A stretch of 64,000 nucleotides of DNA from CAZYSK01 sp964649415 (GTDB lineage Bacteria; Chloroflexota; Anaerolineae; B4-G1). The notes under the pieces are model-generated. The model worked only from the letters and a program-made list of their open reading frames with translations. It did not search any database and was not told the DNA's origin. Positions 50,916-59,128 of the stretch are shown here, in pieces; position 1 is the stretch's first letter; each line of letters begins with the position of its first letter. Location: the NCBI GenBank assembly GCA_964649415.1, contig CAZYSK010000001.1:113593-177592 (forward strand), written 5' to 3'. Both the position numbers and the translations under genes were made by a program.

Positions 50916-51938
50916 ATGTGTGGAGAGCGTGTGAGGATTGTCCAACAGTTGGATGAGCACCTGTGGAGAGAGTTCGTCGACAACCACCCACAGGGCAATG
51001 TGTTTCACACCCCAGAGATGTTTGAGGTCTTTGACAAAGCCGAGGGACACCGACCGATGATGTGGGCGGCCGTGGATGGCGATGGGCGACCACTGGCTCT
51101 ACTGCCAGCGGTGCAGATCACGCTCATGGGGGGATTGCTTCACCGGCTCACCACCCGTGCTGTAGCCTACGGTGGCATACTGTGTGCCCCCGGTCCCGAG
51201 GGCACGGACGCGTTGTCCGCGCTGTTGGAGGTCTATAGGCGAGAGGGCACGGACGGTGCCCTGTTCACCGAGTTGCGCAATCTGTCGGACGTGAGTGGCC
51301 TGCAGCCAGCCTTGAAAGAAAGCAATTTCGTCTATGAGGATCACCTGGATTACCTGATCGACCTGGATCGCTCGCCCGATGACCTGCTCAGCAGCATTGG
51401 ACGCCGCACGCGCAAGAATATACGGCGCGGGCTTCGACGGGGCGACGTCATCATGGAAGAGGTGAAGGGACAGGAGGGAGTGGACACCTGCTACGACATG
51501 CTGCGTCGGACGTACAGTTCCGCCGACGTTCCCCTGGCTGACAAATCTCTCTTCGAAGCCACCTTTGACGTGCTGTATCCGAAGAACATGGTGCGGTTCA
51601 CGGTGGCCCGTGTGGATCAAGCCATTGTCGCCATCTCGGTGGAGTTGCTGTACAGGGACGTGGTCTACGGTTGGTACGGCGGGCTGGATCGCGAGTACGG
51701 AGCGTATGTGCCCAACGAGTTGCTGATGTGGCACATCCTTGAGTGGAGCATAGAAAACGACTACAAGGTGTATGATTTTGGCGGGGCAGGCAAACCCGAC
51801 GAGGAATACGGCCCACGCAAATTCAAGGCTAAGTTCAGGGGCGATCTGGTGTGCTATGGCCGCAACACCTGTATCCACGCCCCAGCTCTACTGCAGTTGA
51901 GTCAATGGGGCTATGCGGCCTATCGCAGATTTCTCTAG
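50916..51938 (+). CDS. FemAB/GNAT-type aminoacyl or acyltransferase
   Basis: 340 residues. The double-GNAT FemAB-like pattern: NVFHTPEMFEVFDKAEGH early, SIGRRTRKNIRRGLRRGDV in the middle (basic helix seen in FemX-like and CelD-like proteins), then VAISVELLYRDVVYGWYGGLDREYGAYVPNELLMWHILEWSIENDYKVYDFGGAG. Family members use aminoacyl-tRNA to build peptide bridges, or acyl-CoA to acylate sugars. In this locus, amide-type decoration of a sugar amine is plausible. ATG 50916 is preceded by GGGGGAGAT. It is the first of two such proteins here. Confidence 0.87.
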   Translation: MCGERVRIVQQLDEHLWREFVDNHPQGNVFHTPEMFEVFDKAEGHRPMMWAAVDGDGRPLALLPAVQITLMGGLLHRLTTRAVAYGGILCAPGPEGTDALSALLEVYRREGTDGALFTELRNLSDVSGLQPALKESNFVYEDHLDYLIDLDRSPDDLLSSIGRRTRKNIRRGLRRGDVIMEEVKGQEGVDTCYDMLRRTYSSADVPLADKSLFEATFDVLYPKNMVRFTVARVDQAIVAISVELLYRDVVYGWYGGLDREYGAYVPNELLMWHILEWSIENDYKVYDFGGAGKPDEEYGPRKFKAKFRGDLVCYGRNTCIHAPALLQLSQWGYAAYRRFL

Positions 51939-51943
51939 CATCG

Positions 51944-51971
51944 AGCGCGTGGGCCTGCCTGGAAGCGCCAC
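51944..51971 (-). repeat. 28-bp inverted repeat, right copy
   Basis: Exact reverse complement of 46123-46150. Here the two palindromic repeats follow it rather than precede it. Confidence 0.85.
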
Positions 51972-52018
51972 ATGATGCACCACGGCGTGACTTATCACAA
52001 GCCGATGCTGGTACCAGG

Positions 52019-52090
52019 ATGGAGCGTCATCAGAATGACGCCTTTGTAGGGGCGATGGAGCGTCATCAGAATGACGCCTTTGTAGGGGCG
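52019..52090 (+). repeat. two tandem 36-bp palindromic repeats
   Basis: Copies at 52019-52054 and 52055-52090, both with tail CCTTTGTAGGGGCG, upstream of the second FemAB-like gene. Confidence 0.93.
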
Positions 52091-52122
52091 ATTGGGAGCC
52101 ATTGGGTCAAGGGAGAGAAGAT

Positions 52123-53364
52123 GTGAACAGCATACGTGAATTCCTGCGCAGCGCATGGATCAAAGCACGATTGACGAGTCCCTCTTTCGTAAACCGTGCT
52201 ATAGAGCCCTATCTGCACGAGGGAAAGGAAATCGTTCGCCTTCTGTCGCAACCCCATTTGCCGATCTATGAACTACAGGGGCAAGGTCAGGGAGGCCCTC
52301 TATCCGTAACCTACGTCGGTCTGAACCTCGCGAAGCCGTATCTGAAGAGCATCTTGTTCGAAGAGGACCCCGTGGAGCGGGAAGTTGGACAGGCTCCGTT
52401 CTGGCGCACTGACCGCTTGGTAGACGGGCTCCCCGGCGACATCGTCATCGTCGAGGCCTATCAGCGACTGATACACAGATTGCCCCGCCAGAATGCGCTC
52501 GTCCTACCCCATTACGTATTCCCCATTCTGGATGTGCGGGGAGACTGGCAGGACGTCCGGAGTCGCCTGTTCAAAACCGTTCGGACTCATGAACTGCGGC
52601 TAGTACGAAAGCACGGCTACACATACAGAGTGAGTCACGACCCTCAGGATTTCGAGGAGTTTTACCATCAGATGTATTGGCCTACGATGGACGGGAGACA
52701 TGGAGAGCTCTCCTCCCCTATGTCCATCGCCAAGGCACATCAGTATTTCCAGCACGGTTGGCTATTCCGAGTGGAACGCGACGACGAATGGGTGTCGGGA
52801 TTGATCTGTTATCTGCAGCAGAACACGGTCATCGCTCAGATCATGGGAGTGCGGGACGCCGATACACAACTCATGCGAGACGGAGCCGCGTCGACGCTCT
52901 ACTACACAGCAGTCCATTGGGCCAATCAAAACGGCTACGAAGCGGTCAATTTCCTGGGAACCGAGCCTTTCTTGGATGCGGGTCAATTTCGATACAAGCG
53001 CAAGTGGGGCACAGCGATGAGCATCCCGCCTCAGCTACACAGGCGAATTTGGCTCAAGGTCCAGCGTGTCACACCTGCCGTATCCACATTCCTGCAAGAG
53101 AACCCCTGCATCGTGGTGGATGATCGGCGGAAAGAGCTATACGGCCTTATCGTGGTGGATGACCTGGACAGTGTGACCACTGATACAAAGGAGAGGTGGG
53201 AGGAACGCTACACAACGCTAGGGCTAAGCCACCTGGCTGTTCGATCTGTGAACGATTTTGCTGAGGGACTGCTGGACGATCACGGACCGGATCTGGTCAT
53301 CCCGATAGCATCCACCTCTAGTTCCAAGAGCGCGCATGATACACAGAACAAGTCCCGATCTTAA
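52123..53364 (+). CDS. GNAT/CelD-like acyltransferase
   Basis: 413 residues from GTG 52123 after GGGAGAG; TTG 52102 is a weaker start. The C-terminal GNAT half is clear: RSRLFKTVRTHELRLVRKHGYTYRVSHDPQDFEEFYHQMYWPTM, then GWLFRVERDDEWVSGLICYLQQNTVIAQIMGV and ASTLYYTAVHWANQNGYEAVNFLGTEPFLDAGQFRYKRKWG, the usual end of CelD/BioF2-like acetyltransferases. The N-terminal 120 residues are unfamiliar. The final 29 bases overlap the aminotransferase gene. Probably a second acyl- or aminoacyl-transferase acting on the same glycan. Confidence 0.85.
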   Translation: MNSIREFLRSAWIKARLTSPSFVNRAIEPYLHEGKEIVRLLSQPHLPIYELQGQGQGGPLSVTYVGLNLAKPYLKSILFEEDPVEREVGQAPFWRTDRLVDGLPGDIVIVEAYQRLIHRLPRQNALVLPHYVFPILDVRGDWQDVRSRLFKTVRTHELRLVRKHGYTYRVSHDPQDFEEFYHQMYWPTMDGRHGELSSPMSIAKAHQYFQHGWLFRVERDDEWVSGLICYLQQNTVIAQIMGVRDADTQLMRDGAASTLYYTAVHWANQNGYEAVNFLGTEPFLDAGQFRYKRKWGTAMSIPPQLHRRIWLKVQRVTPAVSTFLQENPCIVVDDRRKELYGLIVVDDLDSVTTDTKERWEERYTTLGLSHLAVRSVNDFAEGLLDDHGPDLVIPIASTSSSKSAHDTQNKSRS

Positions 53365-54547
53365 CGCATTAGATATCTCATCCATACTGCGCTCGCGGGC
53401 TACCCGGCGTGAGTTTGAGGACGCAGTGGCCACCGTGGCCGGCGCTCGCCACGGCCTGGCGTTTGCCTATGGCCACGCGGCCTTCTACGCGCTGTTGAAG
53501 GTCCTGAACCTGACAGGCGCGGAGGTCATCCTGCCGGCCTACACGTGCAGGATCATGCCAGAAGTGGTCGTCGCGACCGGCAACACGCCGGTATTCGCAG
53601 ATATCGACCTGTCCGACTACAACATGGACCTGGACGCTCTGAAGTCGGCAATCACCACCCAGACGAAGGTCATTGTCGCGACCCACATGTTCGGTTATCC
53701 TGCCGACGTGGATGCCATTCGCGAGATAGCCACAGACAAGAGTGTCATCATCGTGGAAGACGCAGCCTTGATGTTCCCTCGTTCGGTACACGACCTGGGA
53801 GGGCTACGGGGTGACGTTGGCCTGTTCAGCTTTGGCCCCGGCAAACCACTGTTCACCATCCGTGGTGGCGCAATGATCACGAGTGACGCCGCGCTGTATG
53901 AGAGACTGCGGTCCTATCGCGACGAAGCGATGAACGATCTGCCGTCCAAGGAGTGGGTCAAACGATGGATGTTGTTGATGTGGCACTACCTGGTGTCCCA
54001 TGAGACGGTCTATGGCATGACCCAGCGACTGGGTTTTTCCAAGAAGGGATTGCACGCCTTGACATCGCGCCTACGCCCGTCGAGCGACGGCGCTCGTCAT
54101 CCTGCGTCGTTGATCCCCGGCGATTTCGCGACGCGCTTCACCGATTTCCAGGCACGTCTGGGATTGGTTCAATTGCGGAAAGCAGACCGGGTTTGCTCGT
54201 GCCACCAGACCCTGACGAAGCGATATGACGAAGCTTTGCACGGTATCTCGAACCTCACGCCTGCACCAGTCGTGGAGGGTGCGTCCTATGCCCTGTACCC
54301 AGTGCGGGTCAAGAATCGAGACGCCATTCACTTCATTCAGAAGATGCGGGCGAGAGGCATTGAGACCGCCCGCGTCTTCAATGACCTGTCCAACCTGACG
54401 AGATTCCAGCGTTATGCGCGGGATTCCTATCCGCGTGCCGAGCAGGCAGGTCGCGAAGCGGTGAGCCTGCCCGTTCATACAGGTCTGACCGAGCAACAGA
54501 CCCACTACATAGCCGACGGTATTCGTCAGGTGTTGGCTAACACTTGA
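53336..54547 (+). CDS. DegT/DnrJ/EryC1-family aminotransferase
   Basis: 403 residues. The fold-type I sugar aminotransferase pattern: FAYGHAAFYALLKVLNLTGAEVILPAYTCRIMPEVV, FADIDLSDYNMDLDALKSAI, VIIVEDAALMFP, and FSFGPGKPLFTIRGGAM, where the Lys at GPGKP is the likely PLP lysine. The family moves an amino group from Glu or Gln to a keto-sugar, giving an amino sugar. The middle (residues 190-270) differs from ordinary members. It overlaps the upstream GNAT gene and precedes the AMP ligase by 24 bases, so it belongs to the same translational unit. Confidence 0.9.
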   Translation: MIHRTSPDLNALDISSILRSRATRREFEDAVATVAGARHGLAFAYGHAAFYALLKVLNLTGAEVILPAYTCRIMPEVVVATGNTPVFADIDLSDYNMDLDALKSAITTQTKVIVATHMFGYPADVDAIREIATDKSVIIVEDAALMFPRSVHDLGGLRGDVGLFSFGPGKPLFTIRGGAMITSDAALYERLRSYRDEAMNDLPSKEWVKRWMLLMWHYLVSHETVYGMTQRLGFSKKGLHALTSRLRPSSDGARHPASLIPGDFATRFTDFQARLGLVQLRKADRVCSCHQTLTKRYDEALHGISNLTPAPVVEGASYALYPVRVKNRDAIHFIQKMRARGIETARVFNDLSNLTRFQRYARDSYPRAEQAGREAVSLPVHTGLTEQQTHYIADGIRQVLANT

Positions 54548-54571
54548 GACGTTTGATGAAAGGAGATTCCC

Positions 54572-55930
54572 ATGAGCCCGTTGCCTCGTCGCCCTATTAT
54601 GCAGCTTCATCAATTGGCTACCGGCCGCCGCGTCCTGGATCGGCTGGACGAGTTAGATCGAACGCAGTGGTTCAGCAGAGACGACCTGCTGGCCTTGCAG
54701 AAGGACAAACTGCATCGTCTACTGACCTACGCGTACGAGCACGTGCCGTACTATCATCGCCAGTTCGACCAGTTCGGTTTCCAGCCCGACGACGTGCTCG
54801 CTGAACCAGCCAGTCTGCGCAAGCTGCCGATTCTGACCAAGGCCATCATTCGTGAGAACTTCGACGATATGCTCACCACCGAGAGCAGCCGACGCTCCCA
54901 GCTAAGCCAGCTCACCACCGGCGGTTCGACAGGGCACCCCCTGATCTTCATGCAGGATTCGAACTTCCGGGACTACGTCACTGCGGACATTCATCGCCAC
55001 CTGGGGTGGGCCGGCTGGGAGTTGGGACAAGTCCACGCCTACATCTGGGGAGCCCACTTTGAGGTAGAGACGGCCGAGTCCGTCCGCACCAGGCTGATGA
55101 ACTGGGTACTCAACCGCTTTGTGACCAACGCGTACGTCCTCTCCGAAGAGAGCATGGGCGCGTTTGCGGCGCAGATCAGGCGCCGCCGCCCTCGAATCCT
55201 GTTCGGCTATCCCTCCAGCCTGTACCGTTTCGCCGAATTCGTGCGTGATCACAAGTATGATGACATCAAGTTCGACGCGATCTTCTGCTCAGCCGAGTTG
55301 CTCTATCCAGACCAACGGGAATTCATTGAGGGCGTTTTCGGCGGCAAGATGTTCGATCGTTACGGCACGCGGGAACTGGGCGGCATTTGCTGCGAATGTG
55401 AGGCCCACACGGCCCGGCATGTGAGCATTGAGAATGTGTACGTCGAGATTCTCAAGGACATCGACAGCAACGAGCCCGCCCTGCCGGGCGAAGCGGGCCA
55501 CATCATCGTGACCAACTTGAACAACTACGGAATGCCCTTCATCCGCTACAGTATTGAGGACATGGGGACTTGGAGTCGCCTGGACCACTGCCCGTGCGGA
55601 CGCGAGCTACCCATGATGGATCTCGTGCAAGGCCGGCGCATCGATATGTTCAAGACCAAAGACGGCCAATCCGTGTGGGGTGGCTTTGCCAGTCCTATGT
55701 TTGGCATGAAGGGAGTCAAGCAGTTCCAGGTCGTACAGAAGTCCCTGGACTTGATCGTCGCCCGCATTGTGAAAGAAGGAGAGCTAGACCAGGCTCAACT
55801 GGATGCCATCGAACGCACTGCGAAGACCGCTTTGGGCGATGACATCGAGGTCCGATTTGAGTTCCCCGATGAGATACCTGTTTTGGAATCCGGGAAATAC
55901 CGCTACGCGATTTCCGAGCTGAAAGAGTGA
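54572..55930 (+). CDS. phenylacetate-CoA ligase-like AMP-forming enzyme (CapK type)
   Basis: 452 residues after GAAAGGAGATTCCC. The adenylate-forming core holds QLTTGGSTGHPLIF (P-loop-like), SAELLYPDQREFIEGVFGGKMFDRYGTREL (A4/A5 region) and NNYGMPFIRYSIEDMG with the ATP-binding Asp. It resembles the CapK/PaaK group common in capsule loci, whose substrates are mostly unknown. CECEAHTARHVSIENVYVEIL is a Cys-containing variant typical of this group. It may activate a carboxylate, on an acyl group or a uronic acid, for the neighbouring transferases and amide ligases. Confidence 0.9.
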   Translation: MSPLPRRPIMQLHQLATGRRVLDRLDELDRTQWFSRDDLLALQKDKLHRLLTYAYEHVPYYHRQFDQFGFQPDDVLAEPASLRKLPILTKAIIRENFDDMLTTESSRRSQLSQLTTGGSTGHPLIFMQDSNFRDYVTADIHRHLGWAGWELGQVHAYIWGAHFEVETAESVRTRLMNWVLNRFVTNAYVLSEESMGAFAAQIRRRRPRILFGYPSSLYRFAEFVRDHKYDDIKFDAIFCSAELLYPDQREFIEGVFGGKMFDRYGTRELGGICCECEAHTARHVSIENVYVEILKDIDSNEPALPGEAGHIIVTNLNNYGMPFIRYSIEDMGTWSRLDHCPCGRELPMMDLVQGRRIDMFKTKDGQSVWGGFASPMFGMKGVKQFQVVQKSLDLIVARIVKEGELDQAQLDAIERTAKTALGDDIEVRFEFPDEIPVLESGKYRYAISELKE

Positions 55931-55985
55931 TGCGAGGACTCGTGCTGCGTCGAACAAAATCTAACTTCCAGGAGAGAGAATAGCT

Positions 55986-57809
55986 GTGAACACGAATCTT
56001 GCTTCCCAGTTGGGATCCTTTGCCTTCTTTGGCTTCACCCAATCCCGGGATAACCTTCAGAGATGGGCCGAGCGCCTGGGAATCACCCCGTCCGTGGTTG
56101 AATTCGGTGATTGGGGATACCTCTTCTTCCACACGTCCTACGGGGACGTCGAAGAGACAAAGGAGTGCATAGCGCTCAAACTGGGCTTCATCCGTTCTCC
56201 CGATGGGTCTCCGCTCTCGACGCGGGAGCTAGTCCATCACAAGACGGTTACTCCCCAGACAATCGACCATCGCGCCGCGCGGGGGAATGGGCTGCTGGCA
56301 TGCCTGGGAAAGACGGAGGGTAGCTTCTCCGTATACCAGACGCTGTTGTCAGCCTACCAACTGCACTACACCGCATCGGACGGCGACATACTGTGCTCAG
56401 ACAGCCTGCGCTGTCTCGTAGCTGCACTCGGTCACGTAGAGATGAACGAGGACCTGCTCCCCTACCATTTCGGGTTGCTGTATCTGCCGGGGCGTTTCAC
56501 GTTCCTCCGTGGCATCCACCGCCTGTTGCCGGGAGAGATGTTGCAGTGGAAAGAGGGTAACTTGAACGTTCAAGTCGCCCAGGACCTGCGTTTCTCCGGC
56601 GATGGTTCCGGGAGGTTTGACCAGGCCGACGATTCCACGACGGCGTTCGTGTACGAGCGGTTGGGAGATGTGCTGGGGAGCTACATCGAAGCCGCCGAAG
56701 CGTCTGGGGGCGTGGGCAGCTTCCTATCAGGCGGGATTGACTCCTCTCTCCTGCAATTGATCATCAATGAACGGTCTTCGCAGGCACCGCGTTCGTTCAC
56801 CTACGCGCCTACTCAGGCACCCAACTTCGAGTTCGAAGTGGCGTACGCTCGGCAGGCGAGCGAGGTGTTTGGGACCGAGCATACGTTCGTCGAGATCGGC
56901 CCGGAGGATTTCTCCGACCTGCTGATCGAGGCCACAGACATACTGGCTCAACCCGTCATTACAGATCCGGAACCCAACAAACTGGGGTTGGCCAAGTACC
57001 TGGCCGAGAACGTCGATGATCTTCAGTTCTTTGTCAATGGCCTTGCAGCCGGCACGCTTTTTGGCGGTGAACAGGCCAAGAAGCTGAAGATACTGGAGAT
57101 GATGAGCCGGCTCCCCTTGTCAAGGCACGTGCTGGGGGCGGCGGGATCGCTGCTCAGGCCGTTCACGCCCAAAGCCCAGACTCTGCTAAGGGCGGCGACC
57201 TTTCTCGGTGAGGGGGACGATCCCGCCTCCTTCGCCAATCCAATCAATACCAAGCAGACAGCGCTTGCCTGGACCGACCTCCCACGCCAGGTGTTTGGCG
57301 ACGAGGCCATCCTGAAGGCACTACAGTACAGGCGCGGGTTGGAGGCCGAGTATCTCGGCAGTCACTACACGATCGAGAAGGCGTACGTGGTATCCCTGCT
57401 CACCTTCGTCTATGAAGTGCAGGTTCAAAGCCAAAGGCTGTTCCTCTCTCAGAACGTGGAACAGATCTACCCATTCATGGACGAAGACATCGTGCGACTG
57501 GCCTTCGCTTTTCGCCCCGAGGTCAGATACGTCGCACACCTCACCTACAAGTACCCGTTCAGGAAGATACTGGCTCAGAGATCGTCCTCGACCATCGGGA
57601 AAGGTGGCAAGCGCAAAGGGGGATCGCTTGTGCTCGAAGACCTCTTCACCTGGATGCAGTCGGGCCCGATGCAGGACAGGGTCAGGGAGATCGAGTTGCC
57701 CGGGTTCATGAGCAGGAAGGACTTCGAGCAACTGGTCGAACAACCGAACATGTTTCTCTGGAGTCTGTTGACGTTTGACGTTTTTCAGAAAAGGGTCCTC
57801 AAGTCGTAG
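55986..57809 (+). CDS. asparagine synthase-like amide ligase lacking the glutaminase Cys
   Basis: 607 residues from GTG 55986. The synthetase half is clear: LPYHFGLLYLPGRFTFLRGIHRLLPGEMLQW, then the PP-loop SGGIDSSLLQLI near residue 256 and PNFEFEVAYARQASEVFGTEHTFVEI, ending in IYPFMDEDIVRLAFAFRPE. The N-terminal half is in the position of the Ntn glutaminase, but the obligatory Cys2 is absent (it starts MNTNLASQLG), as in beta-lactam synthetase. It therefore probably adenylates a carboxylate and uses an amine or free ammonia, not glutamine. It lies between the AMP ligase and ATP-grasp genes. Confidence 0.85.
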   Translation: MNTNLASQLGSFAFFGFTQSRDNLQRWAERLGITPSVVEFGDWGYLFFHTSYGDVEETKECIALKLGFIRSPDGSPLSTRELVHHKTVTPQTIDHRAARGNGLLACLGKTEGSFSVYQTLLSAYQLHYTASDGDILCSDSLRCLVAALGHVEMNEDLLPYHFGLLYLPGRFTFLRGIHRLLPGEMLQWKEGNLNVQVAQDLRFSGDGSGRFDQADDSTTAFVYERLGDVLGSYIEAAEASGGVGSFLSGGIDSSLLQLIINERSSQAPRSFTYAPTQAPNFEFEVAYARQASEVFGTEHTFVEIGPEDFSDLLIEATDILAQPVITDPEPNKLGLAKYLAENVDDLQFFVNGLAAGTLFGGEQAKKLKILEMMSRLPLSRHVLGAAGSLLRPFTPKAQTLLRAATFLGEGDDPASFANPINTKQTALAWTDLPRQVFGDEAILKALQYRRGLEAEYLGSHYTIEKAYVVSLLTFVYEVQVQSQRLFLSQNVEQIYPFMDEDIVRLAFAFRPEVRYVAHLTYKYPFRKILAQRSSSTIGKGGKRKGGSLVLEDLFTWMQSGPMQDRVREIELPGFMSRKDFEQLVEQPNMFLWSLLTFDVFQKRVLKS

Positions 57810-57874
57810 GAACCGATTCTCGTTCTCAAGGCTGACTCAAGGGTGAGTCGGAAGCCTGCTCGGGAGGTTCGAAG

Positions 57875-57910
57875 ATGGAGCGTCATCAGAATGATGCCTT
57901 TGTAGGGACG
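57875..57910 (+). repeat. palindromic repeat copy at a start codon
   Basis: 36-bp copy with GCGTCAT and ATGATGC arms (G-U wobble in the stem). Its own ATG (57875) follows GGGAGG by 8 bases and is in frame with the ATP-grasp gene. Confidence 0.9.
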
Positions 57911-59041
57911 ATGGACAAGCCCATTTCCGTTCTGATACCAGATGGCGAGAGCGATTTCGCTCTGTTTGTCATGCACGGCTTCGCCGGTCTCTCCAACGTG
58001 AAGCTCATTCTCAGGTCCAATGACCGTTGGGCGCCGGCCCGGTTCTCCCGCTACTGTGCCAAGTTCGTCCACAGACGGATCGAAGCGGAGCCTGAGGAAC
58101 GGCTCAACGCCGTCGCCCAGCTCGTGGAGGAAACGCAGGCAGATGTTCTTCTACCCGTTGAGACCGACTGGATAGAGTTCGCAAGCGCTATGCGTCAGCC
58201 CCTGTCACAGTTGTTGGCCGTGGTCCCCGTTCCAGAGCCCAAGACTTACGCAATGGTCAACAATAAGTGGTTGCTGGCCCGGTTCATTGAGAAACACCAG
58301 GTGCCCGGGCCACCGACGGTACTGGGTACGCTGGACGACGACTTTGAGCGGCAGGTGCGCGCTATGGAATTCCCGGTGCTGATCAAGCCTGTAACAGCCT
58401 GGGGAGGGGAGGGTATCCAACGGTTCGACAGCGTAGATGAACTACAGGCATTCCTGGAGGAATATGGCCAGGAGAAGTTCAAGGACCGCTACATCGTTCA
58501 GAGCTTCCTGCCCGGATATGTGATTGGACTGAACGTCCTGTGCCGGAACGGAGAAATCCTGGCCTACACGATGCAACGCGGCACCATACCCAATCCTCAG
58601 AAATGGGCCGCGGCCGCCGCCATACGATTCATCCGGCAGGAGGGCGTGCTGGAGACCGCGCAGAAGCTATTGCGCGCCATGAACTGGAGTGGTTTTGGCA
58701 ATCTGGACATGTTCTACGATACGTCCGACCAGCAGGTCAAGATCCTGGAGTTCAACGCGCGTTTCTGGGGCAGTCTGCGCGGGTCGTACGTGGCGGGGGT
58801 GAATTTCCCGTATCTCGCCTGTTTGGCAGCGCTAGATATGCCGTTCCCGGTCCCAGAGTACAAGCTCGCCCAGTACATTCACCCCAAGACAGCCTTCAAA
58901 GAGGGGATTCGGAGATTGGTGAGCAAGAGCGAGAACGATTTCTCGTTCAGTGAGACGGGTCTGAGGTATCTCCTGAACGACCCGCTTGCAGAGGCTGCCA
59001 GAGCAATCCGACAGGAATTGACGAGCGAGCGATGGCAGTAG
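57875..59041 (+). CDS. ATP-grasp domain carboxylate-amine ligase-like protein
   Basis: 388 residues from ATG 57875, or 376 from ATG 57911 (MDKPISVLIPDGESD). The shorter form matches expectations of the family; the extra twelve residues (MERHQNDAFVGT) are encoded by the palindromic repeat, yet the only good ribosome site (GGGAGG) serves the upstream ATG. ATP-grasp motifs seen are NNKWLLARFIEKHQVPGPPT, FPVLIKPVTAWGGEGIQRF, KDRYIVQSFLPGYVIGLNVL and KILEFNARFWGSL (the metal-binding Glu and Asn). It probably joins a carboxylate to an amine, as in amino-acid or peptide ligation. Confidence 0.88.
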   Translation: MERHQNDAFVGTMDKPISVLIPDGESDFALFVMHGFAGLSNVKLILRSNDRWAPARFSRYCAKFVHRRIEAEPEERLNAVAQLVEETQADVLLPVETDWIEFASAMRQPLSQLLAVVPVPEPKTYAMVNNKWLLARFIEKHQVPGPPTVLGTLDDDFERQVRAMEFPVLIKPVTAWGGEGIQRFDSVDELQAFLEEYGQEKFKDRYIVQSFLPGYVIGLNVLCRNGEILAYTMQRGTIPNPQKWAAAAAIRFIRQEGVLETAQKLLRAMNWSGFGNLDMFYDTSDQQVKILEFNARFWGSLRGSYVAGVNFPYLACLAALDMPFPVPEYKLAQYIHPKTAFKEGIRRLVSKSENDFSFSETGLRYLLNDPLAEAARAIRQELTSERWQ

Positions 59042-59085
59042 TCCAGCATCTGTCGCACTCCGGCAGAGCTGGATGGCTATCAACA

Positions 59086-59111
59086 CAATAGAACGTATCA
59101 ATAGAACGTAT
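59086..59111 (+). repeat. two tandem 13-bp repeats
   Basis: CAATAGAACGTAT occurs twice in succession just ahead of the methyltransferase ribosome site (AAGGAG). Possibly an operator, possibly slippage. Confidence 0.6.
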
Positions 59112-59128
59112 AAGGAGCAGAGAGTTCA

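Noticed and set aside
51850..52126. Small plus-strand gene containing MERHQNDAFVGA twice
   Set aside because: It is only the translation of the tandem palindromic repeats and the 28-bp inverted repeat.
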